Shown: positions 36,823-48,700, numbered from the stretch's first letter. The stretch: DNA of 64,000 nucleotides from Phallusia mammillata (GCA_003260075.1 QLIY01000830.1:3256-67255); one strand, 5' to 3'. Notes: generated from the sequence alone by a model not told the origin. Numbers and translations: made by a program.

Positions 36823-36994
36823 GTAAGTATATAATGTCAAAGTCTTAAAAAAATTCTTACAATTTAAAAGGATAAAAAATTAGTAGTGTTAAAAAACTCA
36901 TGGTACGTTGTTTTTTGTTTAGAACAAATTAGGCTTTGTGGAAAGCGGCCCAACGAAAATTTATTGGTAAGAAACAAAATTTAAGGGACTGGAC

Positions 36995-37210
36995 CACTAA
37001 TTCTCAAACGCGGCTCTCAGAGCCGCATGCGGCTCCCAACTACTTATTTTGCGGCTCCCACCAACCTCACAAAACCATAAAAGATTGACATTTTAGCTTT
37101 TCAAGTATTAATCTTTAGTGATTTTCTCAAGGTTTTGTATTTTTGCGGCTCCCTACACACTTAAAAAACTGCCATTTGGCCCCGACAATAAAACAGTTTG
37201 AGAACCACTG
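36995..37210. mobile_element. hAT-type MITE, 216 bases, in a gene G intron
   Basis: Ends CACTAATTCTCAAACGC and CAGTTTGAGAACCACTG are inverted repeats. The flanking 8-base duplication is exact: GACTGGAC at 36987-36994 and 37211-37218. The interior repeats GCGGCTCCC on both sides. It lies 28 bases past exon 36923-36966. Confidence 0.9.
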
Positions 37211-37763
37211 GACTGGACTTAATCATTTTTGTCATATCCTATTTATTCCCCGAACTGACAACTTCGAAGTCATAACCTTTATATTGCCGTAAAAATTTAA
37301 ATAATTTTTGACCCAGAGTTGTAAGTCCAGCCGGGCGTAGGTTTTTGTCTAAAAAGGGGTCTTGAATCGGGCCTGACTTTACACTTTGTGTCAGTATTTC
37401 TTCTAAATAAATTTAACTGGCTAAATTTCCAGTTGCTGGATCTGACCGAATTTCAAACAACCCTAAAACGCCTTGTTCGAGACCGATTGTCCATTGTGTT
37501 TGTTGTCTTGATTGTTTCTAAACTTTAAGTATAGGCCGTTAATAAAAAATTTCGGGCCTACAAGGGCGTCTCAAAAACGATTCAGGTTCAGGCCAGGTTT
37601 CAGGCTTGTGCAGTCGAGTGTTGGCAGGGTTTGGGCTCCAATTTCAGGCCCGTTTCAACACTGCCTTGACCACACAGTGAAGAAGATATTTCTTCTTTGT
37701 TTCCAAAACTGAATTGGGCCACAAATAACAAATTTTTGTATTAAGCATCTTTTGCTTCGCCGA

Positions 37764-37792
37764 TATAAACCTGGGCAAATTGAAGTAGTCAG
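37764..37792 (+). promoter_or_regulatory. TATA plus initiator-like core promoter inside gene G
   Basis: TATAAA at 37764-37769 and GTCAGCAAAC with A at 37791, spacing 27, 61 bases before exon 37852. The surrounding 60 bases (GGGCCAC ... GCTTCGCCGATATAAACC) are also conserved with E and F. It is absent before the first unit of G. Confidence 0.45.
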
Positions 37793-40480
37793 CAAACTAA
37801 GTCTTAAAGCAAGAAAAAAACTAAATGTTCTGAAAAGAAGCGTATGTTTAGCCTTCACGAATTGCTGGTGGAACAGCGTCGCAAAAAGGAGAATGGCCTT
37901 GGCAAGTATTGGTTGAAGTCAGGCGACCACATGCCTTGAATTATACGTTCTGCGGGGGCACAATTATTTCGAATAGGTGGATTTTGACAGCTGCAACTTG
38001 TTTTGATGGACATGATAGGTAAGAAAACCAATTATACAGCATAGCGTGTTCCTTTTTTCAATTGCAGACAGAAGCAAACGCTAATTGGTTTTTGCTTTAT
38101 ATCACTTGACAGCATTAAAGTAACAGTCGGAAACATAATGCATTCTGGACAGATACAAATTCCAGTGTCAAGTAAATACAAGCATCCTGAAGCCACGTAA
38201 GCATATGTCAAAAAATGCGTAAACAACAAACTGCTTTTTCAGATCCTCTTTATTTACAGTGATTCCGGTCTGAAAGGCTATGATGTTGGTCTCCTCTATT
38301 TGAAAAGTGGCATTCCTCACTTTGATGACAACATCGGACCGGTATGACTACCATCCAGTAATAGTCACAATCTTGAAATCGGAACTAAGTGCTACACCAC
38401 TGGATGGGGACATACATTAAATAGCAGTAAGAGCAAGTGATTTGTTGACTACATAAAGTTAAGTTTAACAAATCCAAATAAGGTTACCAGTATGTTTGTT
38501 TGTTTTTTTAACTATCAAAGTGGTATCATAATACAATCTTATTGATGCACATCTTCTGCAGGTATCAATGAACTACCGAACACTCTGCGACAATTTGCAC
38601 TCACAGTTCAAAACGACATATTCTGTAGCAGTCGATTGGAATTTATAATGCCTGACAGTGTGATGTGTGCGTATGGCTCAGGAAAGTCGACTTGCCGTGT
38701 AAGTGATTTATTTACACCTAGCCGACACCAGTATGTTTTACTTCCAAGCATGCGAGTCTGAAGATTCATTTAAAAAAATGTTAAGATACATTTCAATGGA
38801 CAGATAAAGGTGTATCATTATGTTTTAGGTGATAAAACGTACAACAAATATTATTGTTTAATACTGTTTGTGGGACATAAAAAAAACGAAATTAGCGATA
38901 AACCGGATGGATGATTACAGTGTGAAAAATTATAGGGTGACAGGGGCGGTCCTTTGGTTTGTGAACGTGGAGACCACACTTGGTTCCAGTACGGAATCAC
39001 TACTGTTGGAAAAGTGACATGCGGCGAAGGACCGGACTATTTTACAGAGGTCATTGAGGTTTATTCATGGATTTACGACAGTAGGAAACATCTTATCATC
39101 TACAAATCTTTTGACACCAAGTTAATATTTTTTGTATTTTACAGTGACTGGTTTGACGTTTCCAGACCCAGATGGTAAGTTAAACAAATGATTTTTCAAA
39201 AGCATTTTAAACAGAACGGTTGATTTTGAATACAGACGAAACCGGTTATTTGCAGAACTTACCAAGCTTTTTTATGCGATTAAGCTAAGTGCTCATTTGT
39301 ACTTCCCCGGCGTAACAAGGTTTTTATGACATTAAAAGTAACAAAGAGATGTTTGCTGTCCCTCTTTGTACCCAGGATTTCAAATACATCAAATAATCTC
39401 CAAGGAAAAGATCAACGTTCAAACCACGGCGCAAAATGTGATGCCAAATTTAAACTGTCTAGCTTAGGTGCAATCGGTCACATATGTTTTGATTTAATGG
39501 CGGAGAGTTTGTGAATAGTATGTTGTTAAGGCGGGGAAAGAGTTGAAGGGTAAGAAAAAAGGCATGCTTCTTTTTTCTCTGACCGTTTCATTACACTTTT
39601 CAAGTGCTTCGAGAGAAATTAGCAACACACAATTTCCCAGTAGTAATCAACAATCCGATGTACCGTACATTTGGTTCAAAATCTATGCGATTACCCGGAC
39701 CATTTCCTTGATAAATGATAGACTACGGTTTTCTATCTCTATGCAGTTAAACGGATTATGTGGCTAAACCGATATGTGATTACCGGGTTTTGTCTGCATA
39801 TGAACTGTTATAAGCAGGATTTATTATATATGGTGTTTTACGCAAATCGGTAAGAAAAGCTAATTTTAGGCACACTGTGTAGTGTGTACCACTGATGGCC
39901 GAGAATTAAACAAATGATCATTATTTTTCAGGTGCTTTTAGCAACATGCGATCCAATACCGGTGTCCTGGTAATGCTATTAGCTTTACTTTTGGGTGTGT
40001 TTTTGAACTGACAAACAAGCGACAAAACATAATTGTAAATAATTGTGGTTATACTAACGAAGCTTAGGCCTAACAAACTTGTCTGAAGGCGATAATTAAT
40101 TTTTGACGGCATTGTATTTTACGTTAAAAATAACTACGTTTTGTATTGTGTTATATCAATGTATTTGCGCTATATAGCATATCAGAAATATTTAATGACG
40201 TATACAAGAATAATTTATTGATTTGCTGAAAAATACAGGAAACTACATATGTAAGTCGCTGAAAACAATGTTTTTAATCGATCGCAACCAATGCATCAGA
40301 TCTTTAGCTTTAATAACTAATTCAGACCCAATTAGATACGCGTTGAAATAAAGATGGGGAGAGAGGGTTAACTAAACGATGTCAGTTCTATGCCGTATTT
40401 TCGAGAATATACTGAACATTAAAAGAGTATGTACTTTAAGATTCGATGAAAACCTTTCCTGTTCTGTGTTTTAGGTAGAG

Positions 40481-40629
40481 CTACTAACACAAGAACTCAC
40501 AGATATGCCGGCTAATTTCTTACAGACAGGCCTGCTAATTGAGCAAATTTTGTCGCAGTAAAAGCCTATGCTTCGTTGCGCCACCTTTTGGAAAATAGCA
40601 CGCCTGTCTGTGAGTTCTTATGTTAGTAG
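40481..40629. mobile_element. MITE-like element with 22-base inverted ends
   Basis: CTACTAACACAAGAACTCACAGA at the left and TCTGTGAGTTCTTATGTTAGTAG at the right are near-perfect inverted repeats around about 100 bases. The paralogous spacer at about 26,640 (CTGTTCTGTGGATTGCAC) lacks it. The target duplication is short or unclear. Confidence 0.7.
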
Positions 40630-40752
40630 ATTTTCCTTGTATTGGATTGGGGAGCACATAAAAAATAAGCTATTTAAAAACACCTTTTTGACATCGTTTA
40701 AAACAATAAAAAAACATATCAATTGATATTACCACTGACAGTATATTACGTA

Positions 40753-40980
40753 CACTAGAAAAGCCGGTGTGTTGTAACAACACGCCAATTTTGAAGCCGT
40801 ATACAACACACGACACACCAAGCCGTGTTGTCAGGTGGTGTGTTGTTTGGAGGTGTGTTGTTCAACGACACGCCTGCCGTGTTGTTTGAAGCTGCAGTTT
40901 TGCGACACACCTGGTGTGTTGTTTGAACACACTNTTGAAACACACCGGCGTGTTGAAACAACACACTGGTTTTTCTAGTG
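40753..40980. mobile_element. TA-flanked MITE rich in GTGTTGT repeats
   Basis: Inverted ends CACTAGAAAAGCCGGTGTGTT and AACACACTGGTTTTTCTAGTG with TA on both sides (40751-40752 and 40981-40982). The inside is built from alternating GTGTGTTGT and ACAACACAC motifs that could fold on themselves. It contains one N at 40934. A TA duplication suggests a Tc1/mariner-like or similar family. Confidence 0.75.
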
Positions 40981-41006
40981 TAAAAAAGGACTAGTAATGA
41001 ACGCGC

Positions 41007-41838
41007 TGTCTATTTAGCCTTTTAGAAGGACAATGAGATAAATGGCCTAGTCTAAATGGTTGGTTTTACACGTTCTGTGGGGGCACAATTCTTTCGGGCA
41101 AATGTATTCTGATAGCTGCAGCTTGTTTCAAACAAGTGACAGGAAAGAAATCCACCGTTTTAGCTTTATACAGGTTTTACGTTCTTCAACCCATTTTTAA
41201 TACAGGTTTATGTGTTAGCTTTCATATTAAATGCTTGATAAAGCATTAAATTACATTCGAACGAAAAATAGAATAATTGGAATAAGTTATATCCTGGACA
41301 ACGATTCCTCAACTCGACACAAGTTAAAAAAATCATTTTTACAACTGACAACATTGGACAAGTATGTCTACCATCAAGTAAATGCCACGATGTTGAAATA
41401 GGAACAAGTGCTACCGCCCTTGAATGGGGCCACAGAACAAGCAGTAAGTGCATGCAATCTGCTGCTACCGACTGTAATTTTATACAAACCGAATTATGGA
41501 GTACCACCATCTGTAGTTTTGCATATTACTGAAAAGTCTACAAGGCAAATAGCTTGCAAAGATTTAATAAAATCCAGTGAAATCGGGAAATCATTACTGA
41601 GTGCGTAGGCGATTTCAAACAAATTATTTAAAGCCACAAAACACTCAACAACAAACGACCGATGCAGTTTGATAATACAAACATCCCTGAGTTAAAATAG
41701 CTCTGTATTACAATTTTATTCCTTAACACCATTTTCAGGAAGCTATAAAATGCACATCAGTGTGCGGCAATTCAACTCGTAGTTCAAAGCGACAGTTAAT
41801 GTAGCAACATGAAGGAAACCACAACGCCTGAAAGTTGA
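41007..41838 (+). pseudogene. Relic of a family-2 SPH gene, sister of 26,782-27,185
   Basis: About 41,007-41,142: [26 protein letters not shown] (first catalytic exon, activation site destroyed, Trp of the WILTA box changed to Cys). About 41,335-41,444: NIGQVCLPSSKCHDVE region with frame damage. About 41,742-41,838: remains of the exon with VQSDS then a stop. No coherent frame. Confidence 0.65.
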
Positions 41839-43658
41839 GCGAGAAATGAAAGATAGTTTATGCCAGGATTAAAAAGAGACAGCGGTTAGTAATGCCGCAG
41901 ATGCGATTTGGTGTCAGAAATGTAAGTGTTATAGTAGACTAAGTAGAGGATATGATATCTAATACACCAAGCTTTGAACAGGCTCGTTTTAAAATAGAAA
42001 CGCAAGACGAAGACAAACCTTAAGAGAGTCCTATTTACTCCGAGATTAAGAGTACAAAACCCTTCGCTTGATAACACACGCCCAAATCCGACATAAAACT
42101 ACGCTGAGTGATCGGGTCCCGCCACTGGTGCGTGTAAGTTCAAAAACAACTTAGAGTTGCGACATTGAATACGCAAGTTGTTATCGATCTGATGCTTCAA
42201 ATGACAAACTAAATAAATTACCAAAACTTAAAAACTATTCACGCTTACGTCGGTTTACTACCCTTAGCCTTGTCACATGTAGACAACATGTTTGAAGGCA
42301 AACGACAGTGACATCGCAAACACATGTAGACAACACGTGTGAGTCATGTCAATATCTTATTTCAGTTACGGAAGCAAAGTAAACACATAATTGACAAATT
42401 AAACGAAAAGCTGTTTGATAATGTAAGGGTAACAATTTTTTTATCCAAAGTCTATTAAACGCAGTAATTTTTGTTTCAAAGTTAAACCTTGTTTTTCCAT
42501 TAATTAAGTGTGATCGGTATAAACAACTAGGATTATTATATAGTAAATGGAGAAAACTAACCAATATCCACCAAAGCTGATCTGTTCATTCAGGATCGAC
42601 ATTAACTTCTTACTGTTTCTGCATCGGATCTTCTGCATTGGTTTCCGAGTGGACGTATTCTTGGATGATGCTCTAAACAGATAAAATGCATAAAATTAAT
42701 TTGTTAGAAAACTGCAAATTACCCAAAGTGTATACGAATGATTTCAACTAGTCTAACATTGTATTTCATCCACTTAATATACACCGATGGCCGCTTTAAG
42801 CAAAAGTGTTTTGTTTGAAAAACCTGGAATGAATGTTAATTCAGCCACTGAATCACATAGAAATTATAAGCTGCAGACAGTGCACTGTTTCGAACTACAA
42901 GGTCTCATTGGTACAGCTGGTGACGAGAGATCCACCGTATTGGCTAGTGTAGCACCCAGCGGCACTCCAAAGTATTGGTTCTATGCTTTAACATGTTTAA
43001 ATGCTTTTTAAATACTAACATACAAGTTTCATATATTTGTATAATTACGTTTTTACGTGCCCTACTGTAAAATCTAAATTACGCATGGACCAGCGACACA
43101 AAGTTTGTAATCCAATTTAGTGCAAAAAGTTGCTCTTTAATTATAGTTAAACCATGTTGGTCCAAGGTAGCACATAAAATGTTCAGAAATTCTAAACCAG
43201 CAGAAGTTCATGCCCCATTAAGTTGTGTTCACGTAAGTTCCTCAATGCTGAATCATTGTTGATGTGAAATATACTTAAAAAACAACTAACCACATGATGT
43301 CAAATTTACTGAAAAAACAACTAACCACATTTTTTGTGTGTGTTTGTCCATATATCTGATTGTTGCTTGTATGACGATGCGTAGTATAGTAACGCAAAAC
43401 TCTTGGCTCATCCTACAAAGTTTCCGTTTAATACATAAAATCTGTATTTACGCAAAGATTGACAAAAAATGAAATCTACAAGTGCAACTTCTTATAATTT
43501 TGATGCGTTTGTGGCAAGCTTTTATACTCGTAAACTTAAAGCGTATCTTTTCTTCACTTTAGAAACTCCAACGACAAAATTTTGATAGGATTCTTTAATG
43601 CTCAATAATATTTCCTCTAAGTTTCCTATTGTTTACTCAGCAAAAACACTCGTCTTAA

Positions 43659-44168
43659 CAGTGTTTCATAGCGGAACGGAGCGAAACCAAATAACGTTAT
43701 TCGTTCTGTGCAAATTATTTATTTCGTTATTTCGTTCTGGACCGATATTTTCATTTCGTTCCGGTCTGACCGAAATTTATAACGGTATTTTTCGGTATTT
43801 CGGTCTTAACAAAAGAACATTTTTTTGTGGTCTTTACAATTGTTTAGCGAAAAAAAGAAGGAAAGATGCAACGAATAGGAATTATTGTCGGTAGTTGTTA
43901 CGTCACGTAACATTTGTCAATAATTGTCAAACGAATGTAAATTGTTGGAGCTTTAAGTTTCATTACAGTTTACCGGCGCGAAATATTCAGCAACTGCTTC
44001 ATGTCAAATGTCCAGAACGAAAAACCGGAATAAAAAATAACGGTATTTCGTTCCGTTCCGGTATTTTCAATATTTTTTATTTCGGTATTTCGTTCCGGTA
44101 TTTGAGCCAAAAATTATATTTATTTCGTTTCGGTATAACGTTCCGTTCCGTTCCGGTATGAAACACTG
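43659..44168. mobile_element. hAT-type non-autonomous element, 510 bases
   Basis: Ends CAGTGTTTCATAGCGGAACGGA and CCGTTCCGGTATGAAACACTG are inverted repeats. The flanks GTCTTAA and GTCCTAA suggest an aged target duplication. The interior is full of TTTCGTTCCGGTATT-like motifs in both orientations. Confidence 0.75.
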
Positions 44169-44247
44169 GTCCTAATTGACATTTAGCCGATGTCTTTAAG
44201 CTGTGTTCGCTATTCGTTCTGTATAAGGATGTGAACCAATGTAAACA

Positions 44248-44476
44248 CCCCAGTCAAAAATTTATGTCCGGGCCAAGCATAATTATGTTTGGTAACGCTT
44301 GGCAGCCTCACATGGGCGGCACCTGGGTGCCTTGCTTAAGTTGGCATATATGTGTGGCGTATGTTCAACAATGAAACACTTCGAGCTTGGCGCCGAACGT
44401 TCCAGTTATGTTTGGTNATAAACGAGTGTTGGTCTGGTATGGCCCGGGCGTTAGGTGTAGAAAATTTTTGACTGGG
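44248..44476. mobile_element. Inverted-repeat element with ends CCCAGTCAAAAATTT
   Basis: CCCAGTCAAAAATTT at the left and AAATTTTTGACTGGG at the right, about 229 bases apart, including one N at 44417. No coding. No convincing target duplication, so the class is unknown. Confidence 0.55.
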
Positions 44477-45713
44477 ACAGTACATGGTTGTTTCAATCAA
44501 CTTTTTTTCCCAAAAACTTTGCGAAAGTTTCCCGATTGAGAAACATAGCAATTTTTGCCTAATGCCACAAGCTATGTTCAAAACATGAGTACTTCGAGAT
44601 CAGAAAACACAATAAAAAATGAGTACTTCGAGATCAGAAACACAATAAATTAACCTTCAAGACTAACAGTTCCATCAGACTAGACCAGAACTGAGGTAGT
44701 AACGTAACGTATATTAGTTTATTTCTTTGTTATATTTGGATCTAAAGTTTATGTGCAAAAAAAGGGGTGATGCAAAAAAAATTTCCTATCTACAAAGGGC
44801 GATCCGCCGTCAATCAAATACTAACAAAGCAGACTTAAGATACAACAAGACCACTGACAGACCGAGGTTAGGGGCAGGCTACAGCAACAAACAAACAAAG
44901 ACATATGTGCCGCGTATGTCCGATCACAGGAAGATTGCATATGTGCGTGACCCGGGGATTTTATTACAATTTAAAAAAACTCAATGAAAGTGCAAAACGT
45001 GAAACTGCAGGGCACCGAAACTCACTGTGCATTAAAAATTATGCAAATGAGATTTGTTGATAAACGCTTGTCCGGAATTTGAACCACAGCTTAATAAAAG
45101 TTTATGACGATAACAAAGATCAAAATGTTTTAGCTTCTACAGAAAAAGCCAGGCTTATTCTTGTAAAAAACAGGACAATCTTTGATAACAAATACTTCTT
45201 GGGGTTTGTGGCGTTCGGTTATTAGTTTATATAACAGTTTTTAGCATTTGTTGGCAATTTGGCACATATGCCAGAGCATTACAAACTTGCAAAGGATATT
45301 TTTAAGGAGCAAACCAAAGTCTGTTCACCTTGGCGTGTGGAATGGTTCCCAACCTTTTTTGGCTCGTGTCCTGCTGAAGACCCCAACGATTCCCAGGCAG
45401 TAGGCCTAATATGTGAATCTTATTGTTAGGTAAGTTTCGTTACTGTTGCAACTTTACTACTGAGTGTGATCGAAGTCATTCAACAATGAAAGTTTTATTG
45501 ACGTTAACTTGCAGTACATAAATTGTATCTAGTGTCCGGTCGAAATGAAAATCAAATAGGCCAGCAAGGATGAATGAAACGTCTAAAAAAGAAATAATGC
45601 GTCTACCTTTTTTAACTTGCTTCAATGGGCAATGAGCTTCCCTGAAAATAAAATTACAAAACAGTTTTAGTGTTGGTTAATCATTTACAGACATAAAGTT
45701 TTCGCAAGCAACC

Positions 45714-48700
45714 ATGAGTTTGGAAATGAATGTTTACGAAAATCTGCAGCTTGAAAACTTGGAAGCAAACAATCCAAGACCATTACAACAAGCAGATGGT
45801 AAAGTGCTTATTTGTTTGTTACGGTATAGAAACATTACACGAAGGTTGTTGACGGGCCTACACACTCTTAGTTTTCCATTGCTTATTTTTACGTTGGTAT
45901 TCCAAGCGCTACTTTTTTTAACGGGTTGTCTGGTTTAGAACGTTAATGAAGAACAAAAAATATTGTTTTTCAAATGTATTACAAATTTCAGTTTCTTGCA
46001 ACAGATTCAGCAAAGAACCAACAACGAAATGCGAATGGGAATAAGAAGGAAATTAGGCGAATATTATTCGCCACTGTCGTTTTTACAATCGTATGCGGAC
46101 TTGGAGGAGTTTTTGCAATAGTAAAAATCAGCCAACAGCAGATCGACAACGGTAATTTGATGGAAGCAACTAAAACCGATACCCTAAACAAAACATTTTC
46201 AGACGTGAGCCATTGTACAAGTGGAACACAAAACTGTTATCAACACGCAACTTGCATTAACACAATGGATGGTTTTCTATGTTCTTGTAATGGAAACTAC
46301 ACAGGAAATGGAACGCAATGTAGTAAGAAACAAACAAGCTTACATTAAAACTCACTCCTATTTACACACGATTAATGTGACTTGATTTTTTTCCAGATTT
46401 GGATAAGTGCTTAAGCGGAACGCACAACTGTCATCAACACGCAACGTGCATTAACACAGAGGATGATTTTCGATGTTCATGCAACGCAAATTACACAGGA
46501 AATGGAACACAATGTAGTAAGAAACAAACAAGCTTACATTACAATTCACAGCTATTTAAACACGATTATTGCAACTGAATTTTTTATAGATTTGGATAAG
46601 TGTGAGAGTAAAACACACAACTGCCATCAACACGCAACTTGCATTAACACAATGAATGATTTTCGATGCATTTGCAACGCAAATTACAAGGGAAATGGAA
46701 CGCACTGTAGTAAGTAAGAAACAAACTAAATTGCATTACAACTCACTCCTATTTAAACACGATTTTGCAACTGAATTTTTATAGATTTGGATAAGTGTAA
46801 GAGTGAAACACACAATTGCCATGAACACGCAACTTGCATTAACACAATTGGTGATTTTCAATGTTCTTGCAACGCAAACTACACAGGAGATGGAAGACGA
46901 TGTGATAAGAAACTAGCTCACATACCAACGCACACCTATCTAAAATGTAAGTGGAATTTTTACAGATTTTGATGAATGCACAAGTGGAACACACAACTGC
47001 CATAAATATGCAACTTGCATTAACACTGTGGATGGTTTTCTATGTTCTTGCAACGCAAACTTTGCTGGAAACGGATAGCACTGCACAGACATAAACGAAT
47101 GTAGGAGCGGAACACACAACTGCCATAAATACGCAACTTGTTTCAACACTGTGGGCGGTTTCCTGTGTTTGTGCAACGCAAACTACGTGGGGGGTGGAAC
47201 ACAATGCGGTAAAGCAGAGCTCTTCAACCGGGGTTCCGTGAGTTTAAGGGTTGCACGGGGGTTCGCAACGGTTTGATGTAGCAATTCAAACACAAATGAT
47301 TCATAATATCATTGTTTCGAACAGCAATGCTCGCCTATACCATCTAGTTAACCTTTACACAATTGATCAATTGTGACGTAAAAAATTCAACCTTGATACA
47401 CTCTAGTTAAATTGCAAGATAAATGAAGAAACGACCGATCCAAATAACATGGCCATGCGTTTCAGTGAATCGTTTAATTGAAGTCAACCTTTATGATGTG
47501 CTTGGGATGTGTTAAGTAAAAGTCTTATATCGTTGATGTAGCCTACTTGTATTACATTCATTAAATTTTTTTTGCTGGTTGCGAAAGGTTCTCAATGTGG
47601 ACACGCGTTTGGTAATATTAAAAAAGTGGACGTTGTTAGAATAGGTCGGAAATTGTGGGTCGCTGGAATAAATGCGGACAGTTAAAACAGAATTCAGGAA
47701 AACAACAAGAGAAAGTTGGATAGATATGTCTTTTATTGACCAACGCAATCAATTTTTTCGTATTATTTGCTACTAAGAGGAAAAACTAAGTGCATAATCT
47801 GGTGCCTGTGTATAAATCAAAACCGCAATTACGTCTTTTCTGATAATAAGATTGTTTTAAAATTCAGCAACCCTTTCAGTTGACTAGAAAAGTTTGAAAA
47901 ACATTGACAAATCTATGTCAAGGGCCTCAGAGGGCCTGAATAGGAAATTGCTGGTTTAACCGATAAATTAGTTAAAAATGATTATAGTTATTGCTTTTTA
48001 GTGTTTTGAACTACATTGGTCTGCTTTTTAACCTCTTCTCTCGTTGCAAAATAGTGATTAAATTTGATTACAATTTTCCCCTTTGTAGTGTTCAAAATCA
48101 AAAATAACAGGTGTAGTGTTAAAGGCAAAATGATCCTCTTGAACGTACATTTTTGTCGGGTATCATAATCTTTTGTGTCTAACGTTTTGTTTTCTACTAA
48201 AACCGCTTTGCTATACCCCAGTGCAGCCAAAACTGTGCTTACTATTTGTATAATGGTACCTGATCNATGAAGTCAACCTTTATGATGTGCTTGGGATGTT
48301 GTCAACCTTTATGATGTGATTGAGAATTAAGTAAAAATGCATGTTATATCTTTGATGTAGCCTACTTGTATTACATTCATTAAAATTATTTCATGGGGGG
48401 TTCCGCAAAGTTTGACAAAGTACCTGAAGGGTTCCGTGCCACTAAAAAGGTTGAAGAGCACTGCGGTAAAGGAATGAATGACAATTCATTTACCGCATTT
48501 ACATAATATTAAATAATAAATGCAACTTACGTTTTTAAAGATTTGGATGAATGTAAGAGTAAAATAATGCCCGATTTTTTCTCTTGGGACTATTTGCTTA
48601 ACAAGCTAGTTTGATTTCAAAATATATTTACAGTGAGTACCTTCTGCAAGCAAAAACCTGGACCTTGTAGACACAACGGACGCTGTTTGGACACCGAAGA

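Larger units (their letters stand above)
32834..40011 (+). pseudogene. Gene G: family-2 two-unit SPH gene (SPH - CCP - SPH - GPI), with disruptions
   Basis: Exons: 32834-32888 (signal MATIRLLTYILFAASCIS), 33055-33101, 33352-33518, 33597-33695, about 34418-34581, about 34872-34984, 35486-35630, 35704-35730, 36649-36822 (CCP), 36923-36966, 37852-38018, 38113-38196, 38260-38426, 38562-38698, 38936-39080, 39145-39174 and 39932-40011 (GAFSNMRSNTG, hydrophobic tail, TGA). Unit 1: RIGGG, AAIC (His57 to Ile), GYDVGLL, GDGGGH (Ser195 to Gly, Pro198 to His). Unit 2: RIAGG, AATC (His57 to Thr), GYDVGLL, GDRGGP (Ser195 to Arg). Breaks: the exon near 34,418 has no clear acceptor and lacks four bases near 34,550, and exon 38260-38426 has TGA at the conserved Cys of VGPVC. 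Architecture parallels gene A. Confidence 0.75.
40012..41000. other. Spacer with two small inverted-repeat elements
   Basis: Homologous to 26,166-26,780 apart from the two insertions listed separately. No gene seen. Confidence 0.55.
41839..45713. repeat. Gene-poor stretch: dispersed 1.1 kb repeat and transposon fragments
   Basis: About 42,080-43,220 is one of three copies of a repeat (others near 58,190-59,280 and 62,560-63,960) sharing blocks such as TACGCAAGTTGTTATC and GTGTGAGTCATGTCAA. 44,720-45,280 is a diverged copy of 51,020-51,740. 45,341 has GGTTCCCAACCTTTTTT, a hAT-like end without a partner. Some minus-strand frames exist, but they are not conserved between repeat copies, so I do not call genes. 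Confidence 0.6.

Noticed and set aside
43598-44161. Two consecutive plus-strand frames of about 90-100 codons
   Set aside because: They fall inside the hAT-like element 43,659-44,168 and translate its TTTCGTTCC-type repeats.
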